From Thermococci archaeon (GTDB taxonomy: Archaea; Methanobacteriota_B; Thermococci; Thermococcales; Thermococcaceae): a stretch of 5,949 bases of DNA. A program made the translations under genes and the position numbers. Shown here piece by piece: positions 1 to 5,949 of this stretch (its first letter is position 1; the number at the start of each line of letters is the position of its first letter). The notes under the pieces are model-generated. The model was not told the origin of the DNA and ran no database searches. It worked only from the letters and a program-made list of their open reading frames with translations. The DNA lies in contig QMUI01000065.1 of the NCBI GenBank assembly GCA_003660485.1, forward strand, positions 1 through 5,949, written 5' to 3'.

Positions 1-454
1 CAATTAAAGGCTTCAGCTCCCTACCCCTGTAGAATTTCCCATCTGGATTATTGGGGTTGCAGAAGAAAACCACTGAACCTTGAGTCACAAGCCTAGCAAG
101 CTCCCCAGGATCGTTTGGCCCCTTAACTACCTCAGCCCCGAATATCCTCGAGACCCTCTCGTACTCTTCGTAAGTGTGCCTCGGAATCACGACTGTTTTA
201 CCCCTAAGGGTTGGGCCCAGGAGGTACAAAGCTTCGGTTATCCCGGCCGTTACCGTCACCTCCTCCCCAACGAGATCGCTAAGCTTTTCTTCAAGCTCGT
301 CCCAGTAAGGGTACCTTCCGCTTATCTCCTTGGCCCTCTCGAACATCTCCTCTACCCACTCCGGAGGATAGGGGTTCACAGAGGCCGAGAAGTCTACCAG
401 CCCCTCTTCTCTAGCCCCGCCGTGCTTGGCCTTGAAGTTTACCGGCTCGAGCAT
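1..454 (-). CDS. cobD: CobD/HisC-like PLP-dependent enzyme, probable threonine-phosphate decarboxylase (N-terminal part, runs off the window)
   Basis: Only the first 151 codons are inside the window, and the frame is open to base 1. Seen: HGG at residues 11-13, DFSASVNP at 21-28, a YPYW segment at 48-51, a TAGITEALYLL stretch at 69-79 (where fold-type I aminotransferases hold the PLP phosphate) and NPNNPDG at 133-139, a variant of the classic NPNNPTG motif. The HGG plus DFSxSxNP opening is typical of CobD, which decarboxylates L-threonine O-3-phosphate to (R)-1-amino-2-propanol phosphate, the linker that CbiB joins to the corrin ring. The catalytic lysine lies beyond the window. Histidinol-phosphate aminotransferase is the main alternative; the presence of cbiB nearby favours CobD. 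The ATG at 454 has a strong ribosome-binding site (GGGGAGGGG, 459-467). The first 16 bases overlap the 3' end of a broken ATPase gene. Confidence 0.82.
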   Translation of the reverse strand, partial: MLEPVNFKAKHGGAREEGLVDFSASVNPYPPEWVEEMFERAKEISGRYPYWDELEEKLSDLVGEEVTVTAGITEALYLLGPTLRGKTVVIPRHTYEEYERVSRIFGAEVVKGPNDPGELARLVTQGSVVFFCNPNNPDGKFYRGRELKPLI

Positions 455-1485
455 GCTACCCCTCCCCTGAATATCCTTTCAATCACCGGGTCAAAAATGT
501 AGTACCTACATCCCTTCTTTTCAACATAGCCAGACTTTACGAGGTTCTCCAAGAGCTTTGAAAAGTTTGAATCGTTTATATAGCCGAGCTTAAGCGTTAT
601 ATAATCCCTTACATCCCTCCACCGGGAGTATCCAAGGGCTATCGCCTTGAGCATAACCTTATAGCGGGGACTGTAAGAGAAGAGCCTCGAAAGTTCACTC
701 TCAACTATAGCCTTGGCCTCCCTGAAGACTTCTTCTAAAGCCTTACCGTGATCTAGCCCTCTCGCTACCCTTAGGTAGCCATAGAGGGTCAGCCAGCCAA
801 CAACGCCATCAAAGGTGTTAACGGCATCTTCAAGCTCCTCCTCTTTAATTCTCATACCAGCCTCCCTGAACCCACTCTTCAAGAATTCAAGGCTTAAATC
901 CTGGGAGAACCTGCTTAAAACCACGTCATGATAGGAGCTCTCGGATCGTCAAACCTAAGGAAGTCAAAGAGCATTCCAACCTCAGAGCCGGTTAGGATAA
1001 AGGTCAGGTTCTCAAGGTTGTCAACCGCGTAGGCCAAAATACCATCGTAGCGGGTTGCTCCCCCAAATCTTAAGTACTGAGCCTCGTCGAACGCTATAAT
1101 GAATCTTCCGTACTCGTTTAGTGCCTCAAACAACTCGACTATTGAGAAATCCTTTGCTATCTCAATCCTAACGCCAGAAACTGAGAGGCCTTTAACGTTC
1201 CTCTCCAATTCCTCTAGGAGCCTCTTCCTGCCACTTAGTGATGAGAGTAACATCCTGCCAATCACGTACCTGTTCACGGAGGAGAACTCAGAGTAGGTTT
1301 CTCTAACGTCGACCTTTATTGATGTTAAGCACGACGTTCAGCAGTGAGCTCTTGCCGAGTCTCCTGGGGCCCAAGATTAAAATAAGCCTTTCTCCCATAT
1401 CAACTACCTCTATAACATCCTTCAGCTCATTTTCCCTGTCAAATAGCTCTTCCCTTTTTGTTTTTGGATACGGGGAAAACAACAA
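439..1485 (-). pseudogene. Broken archaeal ATPase (Arch_ATPase family), three frames
   Basis: Three minus-strand pieces join into one protein of the archaeal-type ATPase family (P-loop plus C-terminal winged helix). Piece 1 ends at 1303 and has the N-terminal YPKTKREELFDRE signature and Walker A (GPRRLGKSSLL). Piece 2 runs from about 1313 to 915 and opens with VDVRETYSEFSS, then Walker B (FIIAFDEAQ) and the sensor-like ILTGSE. Piece 3 runs from about 933 to 439 and has YHDVVLSRFSQDL, then a helical region and a winged-helix end (DSNFSKLLENLVKSGYVEKK, then YYIFDPVIERIF). Family members carry a few extra residues before the DVRE block and a PLYGR-like motif after the DDP segment. Both are missing exactly at the frame breaks, so small deletions are likelier than sequencing slips. 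The start is uncertain: TTG codons at 1485 and 1482 fit the family N-terminus better than the TTG at 1500. No intact ATPase can be made by normal reading. Confidence 0.8.
459..467 (-). promoter_or_regulatory. Ribosome-binding site of the cobD-like gene
   Basis: On the minus strand this reads GGGGAGGGG. Its GGAGG core sits about 6 bases before the ATG at 454 and matches the archaeal 16S rRNA tail. It fixes the start. It lies inside the last codons of the decayed ATPase frame. Confidence 0.7.
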
Positions 1486-1503
1486 CTTGCACCCCTGCAA
1501 GTT
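1484..1503 (-). promoter_or_regulatory. Perfect hairpin around the start of the broken ATPase
   Basis: AACTTGCA and TGCAAGTT form a perfect 8-bp stem around a 4-base loop. On the minus strand the loop is GGGG, the best ribosome-binding sequence in front of the candidate TTG starts at 1485/1482, and the TTG overlaps the stem edge. In mRNA it would fold over the initiation region. It lies 27 bases after the vapC stop, so it could instead mark a processing site or the end of the vapBC transcript. The role is inferred; the symmetry is directly visible. Confidence 0.45.
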
Positions 1504-1529
1504 AATATAGGTTTCGCAAGAGGTAAGAT

Positions 1530-2158
<629 letters not shown>

Positions 2159-2190
2159 CTACTAGTAGATATTGCAACCTACTATATTAA
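2159..2190 (-). promoter_or_regulatory. Likely vapBC promoter and operator
   Basis: A TATA-like TTAATATA (minus strand, 2183-2190) would start transcription near 2160, just before vapB. Between it and the start lie repeated half-sites: the perfect palindrome CTACTAGTAG at 2159-2168, and a second inverted pair TAGTAG and CTACTA spaced 10 bases apart that shares one arm with it. Autorepression by VapBC at such sites is known for the family; that these are the sites is inferred. Confidence 0.5.
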
Positions 2191-2245
2191 GGTTCCGACG
2201 TTCTAACTCTAACCGTTTGGTGAAAATTACCTTGCCATCGTAACC

Positions 2246-2395
2246 ATGATCCAGCTCGATAGCCTGGTGTGGCAGGTGGCGGGTCTTGAGTCGTGTGAAG
2301 AGATAAGGAGGTATTTCCACGAAAAATGCAAAGTAAAGCCCTCCCAAGAGATAGATGGGGTCATCGAGTACTTTTGCAATTTAGTCGGTGAGTGA
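2246..2395 (+). CDS. Small ORF of 49 residues, perhaps the remnant of a longer gene
   Basis: I do not recognise this product. An open frame from the ATG at 2246 encodes 49 residues beginning MIQLDSLVWQVAGLESCEEI, continuing with a charged helical middle, and ending EYFCNLVGE. Codon choice (ATA, AGG AGG, GAG) resembles real genes of this genome, and the TGA at 2393 falls one base before the ATG of the next gene, as in tightly coupled operons. Against it: no ribosome-binding site is near the ATG (the nearest GGTGA is over 20 bases away), and the frame stays open upstream only to a TAA at 2210, so it could be the tail of a gene that lost its front part. It holds two cysteines but no motif I can name. 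Confidence 0.35.
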   Translation: MIQLDSLVWQVAGLESCEEIRRYFHEKCKVKPSQEIDGVIEYFCNLVGE

Positions 2396-2396
2396 C

Positions 2397-2741
2397 ATGA
2401 GAATAGCGGTCTACGGAACACTACGAAAGGGAATGCCTCTTCATGGGTACCTAACGGGGGCCAAGTTCCTGGGTGAAGACTGGATAGAGGGATTTGAGCT
2501 CTACTTTAAATACCTTCCAAAGGCAGTTCGAGGAAAGGGAAGGATAAAAGTTGAAGTGTACGAGGTTAACGAAGAGACCTTTAGGGCTATTAACGAGATG
2601 GAGATAGAGAGTGGATATAGACCGATCGAGATAAACACGAAATTTGGAAAGGCCGTGCTGTGGGAGTGGCCCAGCAAAGTCGATGGAGCAAAAGTAGAGA
2701 GCGGAGATTTAGTGGAGTACTTCAAGAAGGTTCGAAACTAG
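2397..2741 (+). CDS. Gamma-glutamylcyclotransferase-like (AIG2/UPF0131) protein
   Basis: A 114-residue protein with the family opening IAVYGTLRKG (residues 3-12), in which the YGTLR loop forms the substrate pocket. An acidic segment, INEMEIESGY, follows, where E69 aligns with the catalytic glutamate of gamma-glutamylcyclotransferases. The C-terminal KFGKAVLWEW strand is also typical. It strongly resembles P. horikoshii PH0828, a structurally solved member. Proteins of this fold release 5-oxoproline from gamma-glutamyl-amines or peptides, but the substrate of small archaeal members is not known. The start at 2397 is supported by GGTGA at 2387-2391; a GTG at 2388 in the same frame would overlap that site. 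Its 3' end overlaps the tail of the convergent gene by 33 bases. It is the only complete plus-strand gene in the block. Confidence 0.85.
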   Translation: MRIAVYGTLRKGMPLHGYLTGAKFLGEDWIEGFELYFKYLPKAVRGKGRIKVEVYEVNEETFRAINEMEIESGYRPIEINTKFGKAVLWEWPSKVDGAKVESGDLVEYFKKVRN

Positions 2742-3550
2742 ATCATTAAGGGCCTTTATCACCTCCCCTACGTTCCTCCCAATTCCTCTAGCCTCAATCA
2801 TACCCTCGACGTAGAACGTTACCTTTTCAATTGTCCTCTCTCTATTTTCTCCCTTATTAACAAGCTCTAAGTACTTTTCAACTCCCTTCCCCAGGATACC
2901 CATAATCTCCATGATCTCCTCCTCATTGGGCACACTCGGCTTCTCCCTCCAAGGCAATAAATCGCTGATCAAAATTTCCTCTTGGGCAACCTTCCAGAGC
3001 AGAGCATCCGTGAAATCAAACTTTGGGATTTCCATCCCAACTTCTCTCCGGACATGATCCCAAAGCTTTGAGAAGTCGTGAAGAATTCTCTCGTGAACGT
3101 TCCTTAATTTCTCGAGGATTCCTGGGGTTAGTCGGATAACATGCTCCAGCTCTCCAACTTCGTAGCCAAGGGCCTTTGCACCAACTACGAACTTCTTGTT
3201 ATATATTGGATACTTGTTAGGGTCAACGGAAAACAGTATCTCGGAAACTGCTCCAGATCCAAACCCAGGGATTTTCACCTTGAGCCTCTCCGATATTGGA
3301 ACGCTTTCGTCTATTAACAAGGCGAAAGCTTTGGCCAGCTCTTCGAGGGCCATGTACTTTAAGACTCTCGCATCAACGTACCACCCAATGTCACTGTAGG
3401 TAAACCTCAGGGCCCAGATTTCACTTGCCAGTTTAATCAGGCCTTCCCTCGTCGGCCCTGATATGAACTCATTGAGTGCCGCGATTATGTTTTCCCTGTG
3501 TTGCTTCCTCGTCTCCCAGAACTTTTTTCAAGCAATGTTTCAACCCCCAT
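2709..3550 (-). CDS. Unrecognised 280-residue helical protein, frame broken at an A6 run
   Basis: Normal reading from the ATG at 3353 gives 214 residues, but the frame is open and protein-like well upstream (FWETRKQHRENI, then WALRFTYSDIGWYVDARVLKY) with no start codon there. A good start lies at 3550 (MGVETLLEK), with GGGGAG about 4 bases before it, in the neighbouring frame. The two join at the A6 run 3523-3528 by a -1 shift, giving 280 residues. The product is mostly charged helices. An IPGFGSGAVSEIL segment at about 94-106, followed by DPNKYPIYNKK, recalls helix-hairpin-helix-like domains found in some McrB-type restriction proteins; this is a weak resemblance. It starts 32 bases after the DUF4143 ATPase gene on the same strand and is probably cotranscribed. 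It could be a pseudogene, a sequencing error or a recoded gene. Function unknown. Confidence 0.6.
3522..3529 (-). other. GAAAAAAG slippage site joining two frames
   Basis: The minus strand reads CTT GAA AAA AGT in the start frame. The downstream coding frame needs AAA AAG TTC, a one-base backward shift. A lysyl-tRNA on AAA could re-pair fully after slipping back one base on this run, and RNA polymerase could also add an A. A one-base loss from an A7 ancestor would look the same. Confidence 0.45.
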
Positions 3551-3582
3551 ATCTCTCCCCTCGAAATCTTACTCTAGAGAGA

Positions 3583-4890
3583 CTATACATCAAAGCATGC
3601 AAGAAAGACATAAGCAGGAATCATTAGAGGATCCCGTGAAAATCCTTCTTTGGATAGCGTGATAACCTCCCGTATCTTCCCAACATAAGCTTTTGAAGCC
3701 CCAGGATTTTTCCTCCACTTAACCTCAAAGCCAACTCCTTCCCTAGTTACTATGTCAATTTCACTGCTATTCCTCCAATAACCAACCTCGTACCTCCTAG
3801 CAAGGTGAGAGGCAACGACACCCTCAACTATCTTATCAATCCCAGGCTCCTCGACAAGGCACCACTTTGAGAAGAGGTGATACAAAAAGGGATCAGTCAG
3901 ATGAACCTTCTTCTCCTTTTTATAGTTCGGCTCGAGCGTGTTTGGGTCAAGATACGGCAAAACTTTCACAATAAAAGCCTTCTCAAGGAACTCTATGTAT
4001 CTAAAAACGGTCTTATGAGAACCAACGTCAATTTCTTTTGCCAACGTATTCCAGCCAAGAGGAGATGGAGCCTTCTCAAGTATCGCCTTTATAATCCTCT
4101 TAACTACCCACTCGCTCTTTCCAAGCCTCAAGATATCTCCCCTAACCCACGCCAAATACGTTTCGTAGGTTTCTTCGCTGACCCTGCCAGACTTGAGAAC
4201 ATCCTTGACAGCCCTAGGAAACCCACCACTCTTCAAGTAAAGGGAGAAAAGTATTCGAAGCTCATTAGTCCAAGGCTTAGCATCGATGCACTCATCCGCC
4301 TCAAAGGGATCGCTAACCCGCGGGATGTTCTTGTAGACTTCAGGAGATGCTACGCGAACGAATTCCCTAAAGCTCAAAGGATACATAATAATATCCCTTC
4401 CTTTCCCCCTTCTCCCAGGGAAAGTCTCAACTTCTCCCTTCAGGTACATGCTAACGGATCCAGTCAAAACCAGGACATCGTTTCTAAACTTGCCCATGTC
4501 TACGTACAGCTTTATCGCTCTAAACCACTCCCTTGGGAACGTTATCTCATCCAAGAATATGTAAGAGCTTTCAATACCTTCAACTTCTCTCATCTCAAAA
4601 TATTCATCCAAGACATTAATTAACTCCTTATAATCCTCAATATAGTCACACCTCAGGTAGAATACCGCCATTGGGTCAACTCCTTCGTCAAGAAGCTTTT
4701 TTATCAGGAGTTTTAGGAGAGTGGTTTTGCCAACTTGTCTGGGCCCAAACAGGAAATTCAGGGAGAAAGAGTCAAGAGAAATCTCACTAATTTCTTTGGG
4801 TATCCATTTAATCTCACTCTCCTTCCACTTTCGGTAGTCTTCATCATCCTCGAACCTTCCCCTCCACCATGGATTGAAGTGTTCAATCAT
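3583..4890 (-). CDS. AAA ATPase with C-terminal DUF4143 (PD-(D/E)XK-like) region
   Basis: A 435-residue protein, normal length for the AAA_14/DUF4143 family. Seen: Walker A GPRQVGKTT at 49-57, Walker B YIFLDEIT at 110-117, a sensor-like VLTGS at 141-145 and an arginine-rich GRRGK at 159-163. A winged-helix-like stretch lies at about 263-310 (LGWNTLAKEIDVGSHKTVFRYIEFLEKAFIV). The C-terminal region has EGVVASHLARR, then SEIDIV and GFEVKWR; D379, E389 and K391 are spaced like a PD-(D/E)XK nuclease core. By family knowledge such proteins are abundant in archaea, are often linked to mobile or defence loci and have no settled function. The ATG at 4890 has no ribosome-binding site but sits 27 bases after a TATA-like element, which fits a leaderless mRNA. 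Twin inverted repeats flank that element. The gene looks intact. Confidence 0.88.
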   Translation of the reverse strand: MIEHFNPWWRGRFEDDEDYRKWKESEIKWIPKEISEISLDSFSLNFLFGPRQVGKTTLLKLLIKKLLDEGVDPMAVFYLRCDYIEDYKELINVLDEYFEMREVEGIESSYIFLDEITFPREWFRAIKLYVDMGKFRNDVLVLTGSVSMYLKGEVETFPGRRGKGRDIIMYPLSFREFVRVASPEVYKNIPRVSDPFEADECIDAKPWTNELRILFSLYLKSGGFPRAVKDVLKSGRVSEETYETYLAWVRGDILRLGKSEWVVKRIIKAILEKAPSPLGWNTLAKEIDVGSHKTVFRYIEFLEKAFIVKVLPYLDPNTLEPNYKKEKKVHLTDPFLYHLFSKWCLVEEPGIDKIVEGVVASHLARRYEVGYWRNSSEIDIVTREGVGFEVKWRKNPGASKAYVGKIREVITLSKEGFSRDPLMIPAYVFLACFDV

Positions 4891-4891
4891 G

Positions 4892-4910
4892 TTGGTAATT
4901 GCACTACCAA
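4892..4910. promoter_or_regulatory. Inverted repeat A, candidate operator
   Basis: TTGGTAATTGCACTACCAA: 6-bp perfect arms (TTGGTA and TACCAA) plus a further matching pair inside. It abuts the ATG of the DUF4143 ATPase and covers the expected transcription start. A near-identical copy lies at 4926-4944, centre to centre 34 bp, about three helical turns. Operator function is inferred. Confidence 0.6.
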
Positions 4911-4913
4911 GAC

Positions 4914-4921
4914 TTTAAAAA
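4914..4921 (-). promoter_or_regulatory. TATA-like element of the DUF4143 ATPase gene
   Basis: On the minus strand it reads TTTTTAAA, inside an AT-only run. Its centre is 27 bases from the ATG at 4890, where archaeal TATA boxes lie relative to the transcription start, so the mRNA probably begins at or beside the start codon. It sits between the two inverted repeats. Confidence 0.5.
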
Positions 4922-5790
4922 TATTTTGGTAATCCAACTACCAACTCCTTTAAAAGCAGGACAAGGAGTAGCCACTCAACCACAACTAACCAGTAAACCC
5001 TCAGGGCCCTCTTCACGTCTTCAAGCTGGGGCTCCCTCCCAGGGAACCTGTAATAGCTAGGCTTTTCAAGCCACACCCCAAGGATAGCCGACATCGCGGC
5101 TATCGGCTTGTCCGAGTTTATCTTATACTTGGCGAGCTTATAGTGCCTTATAACCTTCCTGGGGCCAAAGGGAAGGAAGAGCAGAACTGTAATCCTCGCA
5201 GGGATGAAGTTCAAGGCATCGTCAAGCCTCGCAGAGAATTTACCGAAGTACTCGTACCTCTCGTTCCTATAACCAATCATCGCATCTAAAGTGTTCACCG
5301 CCCTGTAGATTAGGGCCCCAGGAAGGCCAAACAGGAGGTAGTAGAACAGGGGAGCAACTACGGAATCGTTCAAGTTCTCTGCAAGGCTTTCGATTGAGGC
5401 CGAGATTAAGTGGGGCCTATCAAGTGATTTAACATTTCTACTCACGATCATGGATACTGCCTTTCTCATCTCCTCTACATCCTCGGTAATCGTCCTCGCC
5501 ACGTGCTCATAGAGGCTTCTTATGGCGAATGAGGACTTAAGGAGGTAAATCGCTAGGAAGTAGTTCAGGGGGGACGGAAGATGCCCAGGAAGGAGCGAAA
5601 GAGCAAAGGCAAAAGCGATAACGGCTAACGCAACTAAACATCCAGCGAGGAAGTCAAGGGCAGGACTTCTACGCTTCCATCTTCTGTCAAGTGCACTAAT
5701 TAAGTGACCAAACCACACAACCGGGTGAAGTTTGGTGGGAGGCTCCCCCAAGAGCAGATCCCAGAGTAGCGCGAAGATTAAAATGTCCAT
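4915..5790 (-). CDS. cbiB: Adenosylcobinamide-phosphate synthase (CbiB family)
   Basis: An integral membrane enzyme of B12 synthesis that joins aminopropanol phosphate to adenosylcobyric acid, giving adenosylcobinamide phosphate. From the chosen start (291 residues) the family signature is plain: WDLLLGEPP at 10-18, HPVVWFG at 22-28, then [26 protein letters not shown] with [18 protein letters not shown] and [14 protein letters not shown]. Hydrophobic membrane segments include the N-terminus, [21 protein letters not shown], the [14 protein letters not shown] region and the C-terminal [14 protein letters not shown]. The ATG at 5790 matches where relatives begin. An upstream ATG at 5853 would add 21 mostly hydrophobic residues; neither start has a good ribosome-binding site. 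The last codons coincide with one inverted repeat of the next gene's promoter. The gene appears complete, and its pathway partner cobD lies about 4.5 kb downstream. Confidence 0.93.
   Translation of the reverse strand: MDILIFALLWDLLLGEPPTKLHPVVWFGHLISALDRRWKRRSPALDFLAGCLVALAVIAFAFALSLLPGHLPSPLNYFLAIYLLKSSFAIRSLYEHVARTITEDVEEMRKAVSMIVSRNVKSLDRPHLISASIESLAENLNDSVVAPLFYYLLFGLPGALIYRAVNTLDAMIGYRNERYEYFGKFSARLDDALNFIPARITVLLFLPFGPRKVIRHYKLAKYKINSDKPIAAMSAILGVWLEKPSYYRFPGREPQLEDVKRALRVYWLVVVEWLLLVLLLKELVVGLPKYF
4926..4944. promoter_or_regulatory. Inverted repeat B, candidate operator inside the cbiB 3' end
   Basis: TTGGTAATCCAACTACCAA, matching repeat A at all positions except the three central bases. 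It lies in the coding sequence for the last residues of CbiB (LVVGLPK) and upstream of the TATA-like element of the ATPase gene. Confidence 0.6.
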
Positions 5791-5842
5791 GATGGAAAAA
5801 TGGGCACCATTTATTAAAATTGCAGTTAAGAGAGACAAAGCG

Positions 5843-5850
5843 TAAATATA
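5843..5850 (+). promoter_or_regulatory. TATA-like element in the divergent intergenic region
   Basis: TAAATATA on the plus strand, centred about 35 bases before the ATG at 5882, would give a leader of roughly 9 bases with no ribosome-binding site. Read on the minus strand the same AT-rich stretch (TATATTTA) could serve cbiB if it starts at 5790. Assigned by position and composition only. Confidence 0.3.
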
Positions 5851-5881
5851 CATAACAAATTAAGAATAGTGTGAAAATAAA

Positions 5882-5949
5882 ATGGGAGAAATAGTCTTTA
5901 AGTTAACTATCCCAAATGAATGGGACGAAGACTTAAGAAAAGCCCTTGA
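5882..5949 (+). CDS. Start of a divergent gene, possibly a small antitoxin (runs off the window)
   Basis: Only 22 codons are visible: the product begins MGEIVFKLTIPNEWDEDLRK and the frame stays open to the window end. A short beta strand (IVFKLTIP) followed by a charged helix is the usual opening of several small archaeal VapB-like antitoxins, but this is too little for a family assignment. It is transcribed away from cbiB. There is no ribosome-binding site before the ATG, so a leaderless or nearly leaderless mRNA is likely. Confidence 0.45.
   Translation, partial: MGEIVFKLTIPNEWDEDLRKAL

Noticed and set aside
80..502. Plus-strand ORF of 140 codons
   Set aside because: It is the antisense shadow of the cobD-like gene, whose minus-strand product has clear family motifs; the plus-strand product is rich in Pro, Leu and Arg with no motif.
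1238..1300. GTGATGA resembling box C of a C/D guide RNA
   Set aside because: No CTGA box D is found at a suitable distance, and the stretch is explained as antisense to the ATPase relic.
2162..2421. Two minus-strand ORFs of 61 and 64 codons
   Set aside because: They overlap each other in different frames, lack ribosome-binding sites and lie opposite the more coding-like plus-strand frame and the vapBC promoter.
3572..3579. Palindrome CTCTAGAG between the ATPase and the frameshifted gene
   Set aside because: Eight bases of symmetry alone occur often by chance, and no second copy or promoter element supports a role.
3877..4623. Plus-strand ORF of 248 codons
   Set aside because: It lies wholly opposite the DUF4143 ATPase, whose motifs are intact; the plus-strand product has no recognisable domain and no start signal.
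4790..4847. ATGATGA on the minus strand resembling box C
   Set aside because: It encodes the acidic EDDEDY run of the DUF4143 ATPase and no matching D box follows.

Overview
The window looks like chromosomal DNA of a hyperthermophilic archaeon of the Thermococcales (Pyrococcus or Thermococcus type). The reasons are the heavy use of AGG/AGA and ATA codons, GGTG/GGAGG ribosome-binding sites, archaeal TATA-like elements, and close resemblance of several products to Pyrococcus families. The clearest of these is the small cyclotransferase-fold protein, which resembles P. horikoshii PH0828.

Layout. Both ends carry adenosylcobalamin (B12) nucleotide-loop genes on the minus strand: cbiB at the right (4915-5790) and the first part of a CobD/HisC-like PLP enzyme at the left (454 down to 1, running off the window). 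About 4.4 kb of accessory DNA lies between them. From right to left it holds: a AAA ATPase with a C-terminal PD-(D/E)XK-like DUF4143 region (3583-4890); directly downstream, an unrecognised 280-residue protein whose frame is broken at an A6 run (2709-3550); a plus-strand gamma-glutamylcyclotransferase-like gene preceded by a short candidate ORF (2246-2741); a VapB/VapC toxin-antitoxin pair (1530-2146); and a second, different archaeal ATPase (Arch_ATPase family) broken into three frames by two lesions (439-1485). A divergent plus-strand gene, perhaps another antitoxin, begins at 5882 and leaves the window.

How it works together. CbiB and CobD serve the same step: CobD-type enzymes make aminopropanol phosphate from threonine phosphate, and CbiB attaches it to the corrin ring. 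The block between them has no visible role in B12 synthesis. It combines a toxin-antitoxin pair, two NTPase types common in archaeal accessory loci and a decayed gene, so I read it as an accessory island inserted into, or grown within, a cobalamin cluster.

The most notable non-coding signal is a pair of near-identical 19-bp inverted repeats (TTGGTAATNNNACTACCAA) on either side of a TATA-like element just before the DUF4143 ATPase. They suggest a leaderless, repressor-controlled transcript covering the ATPase and its frameshifted neighbour. No rRNA, tRNA, CRISPR array, transposase or origin was seen.
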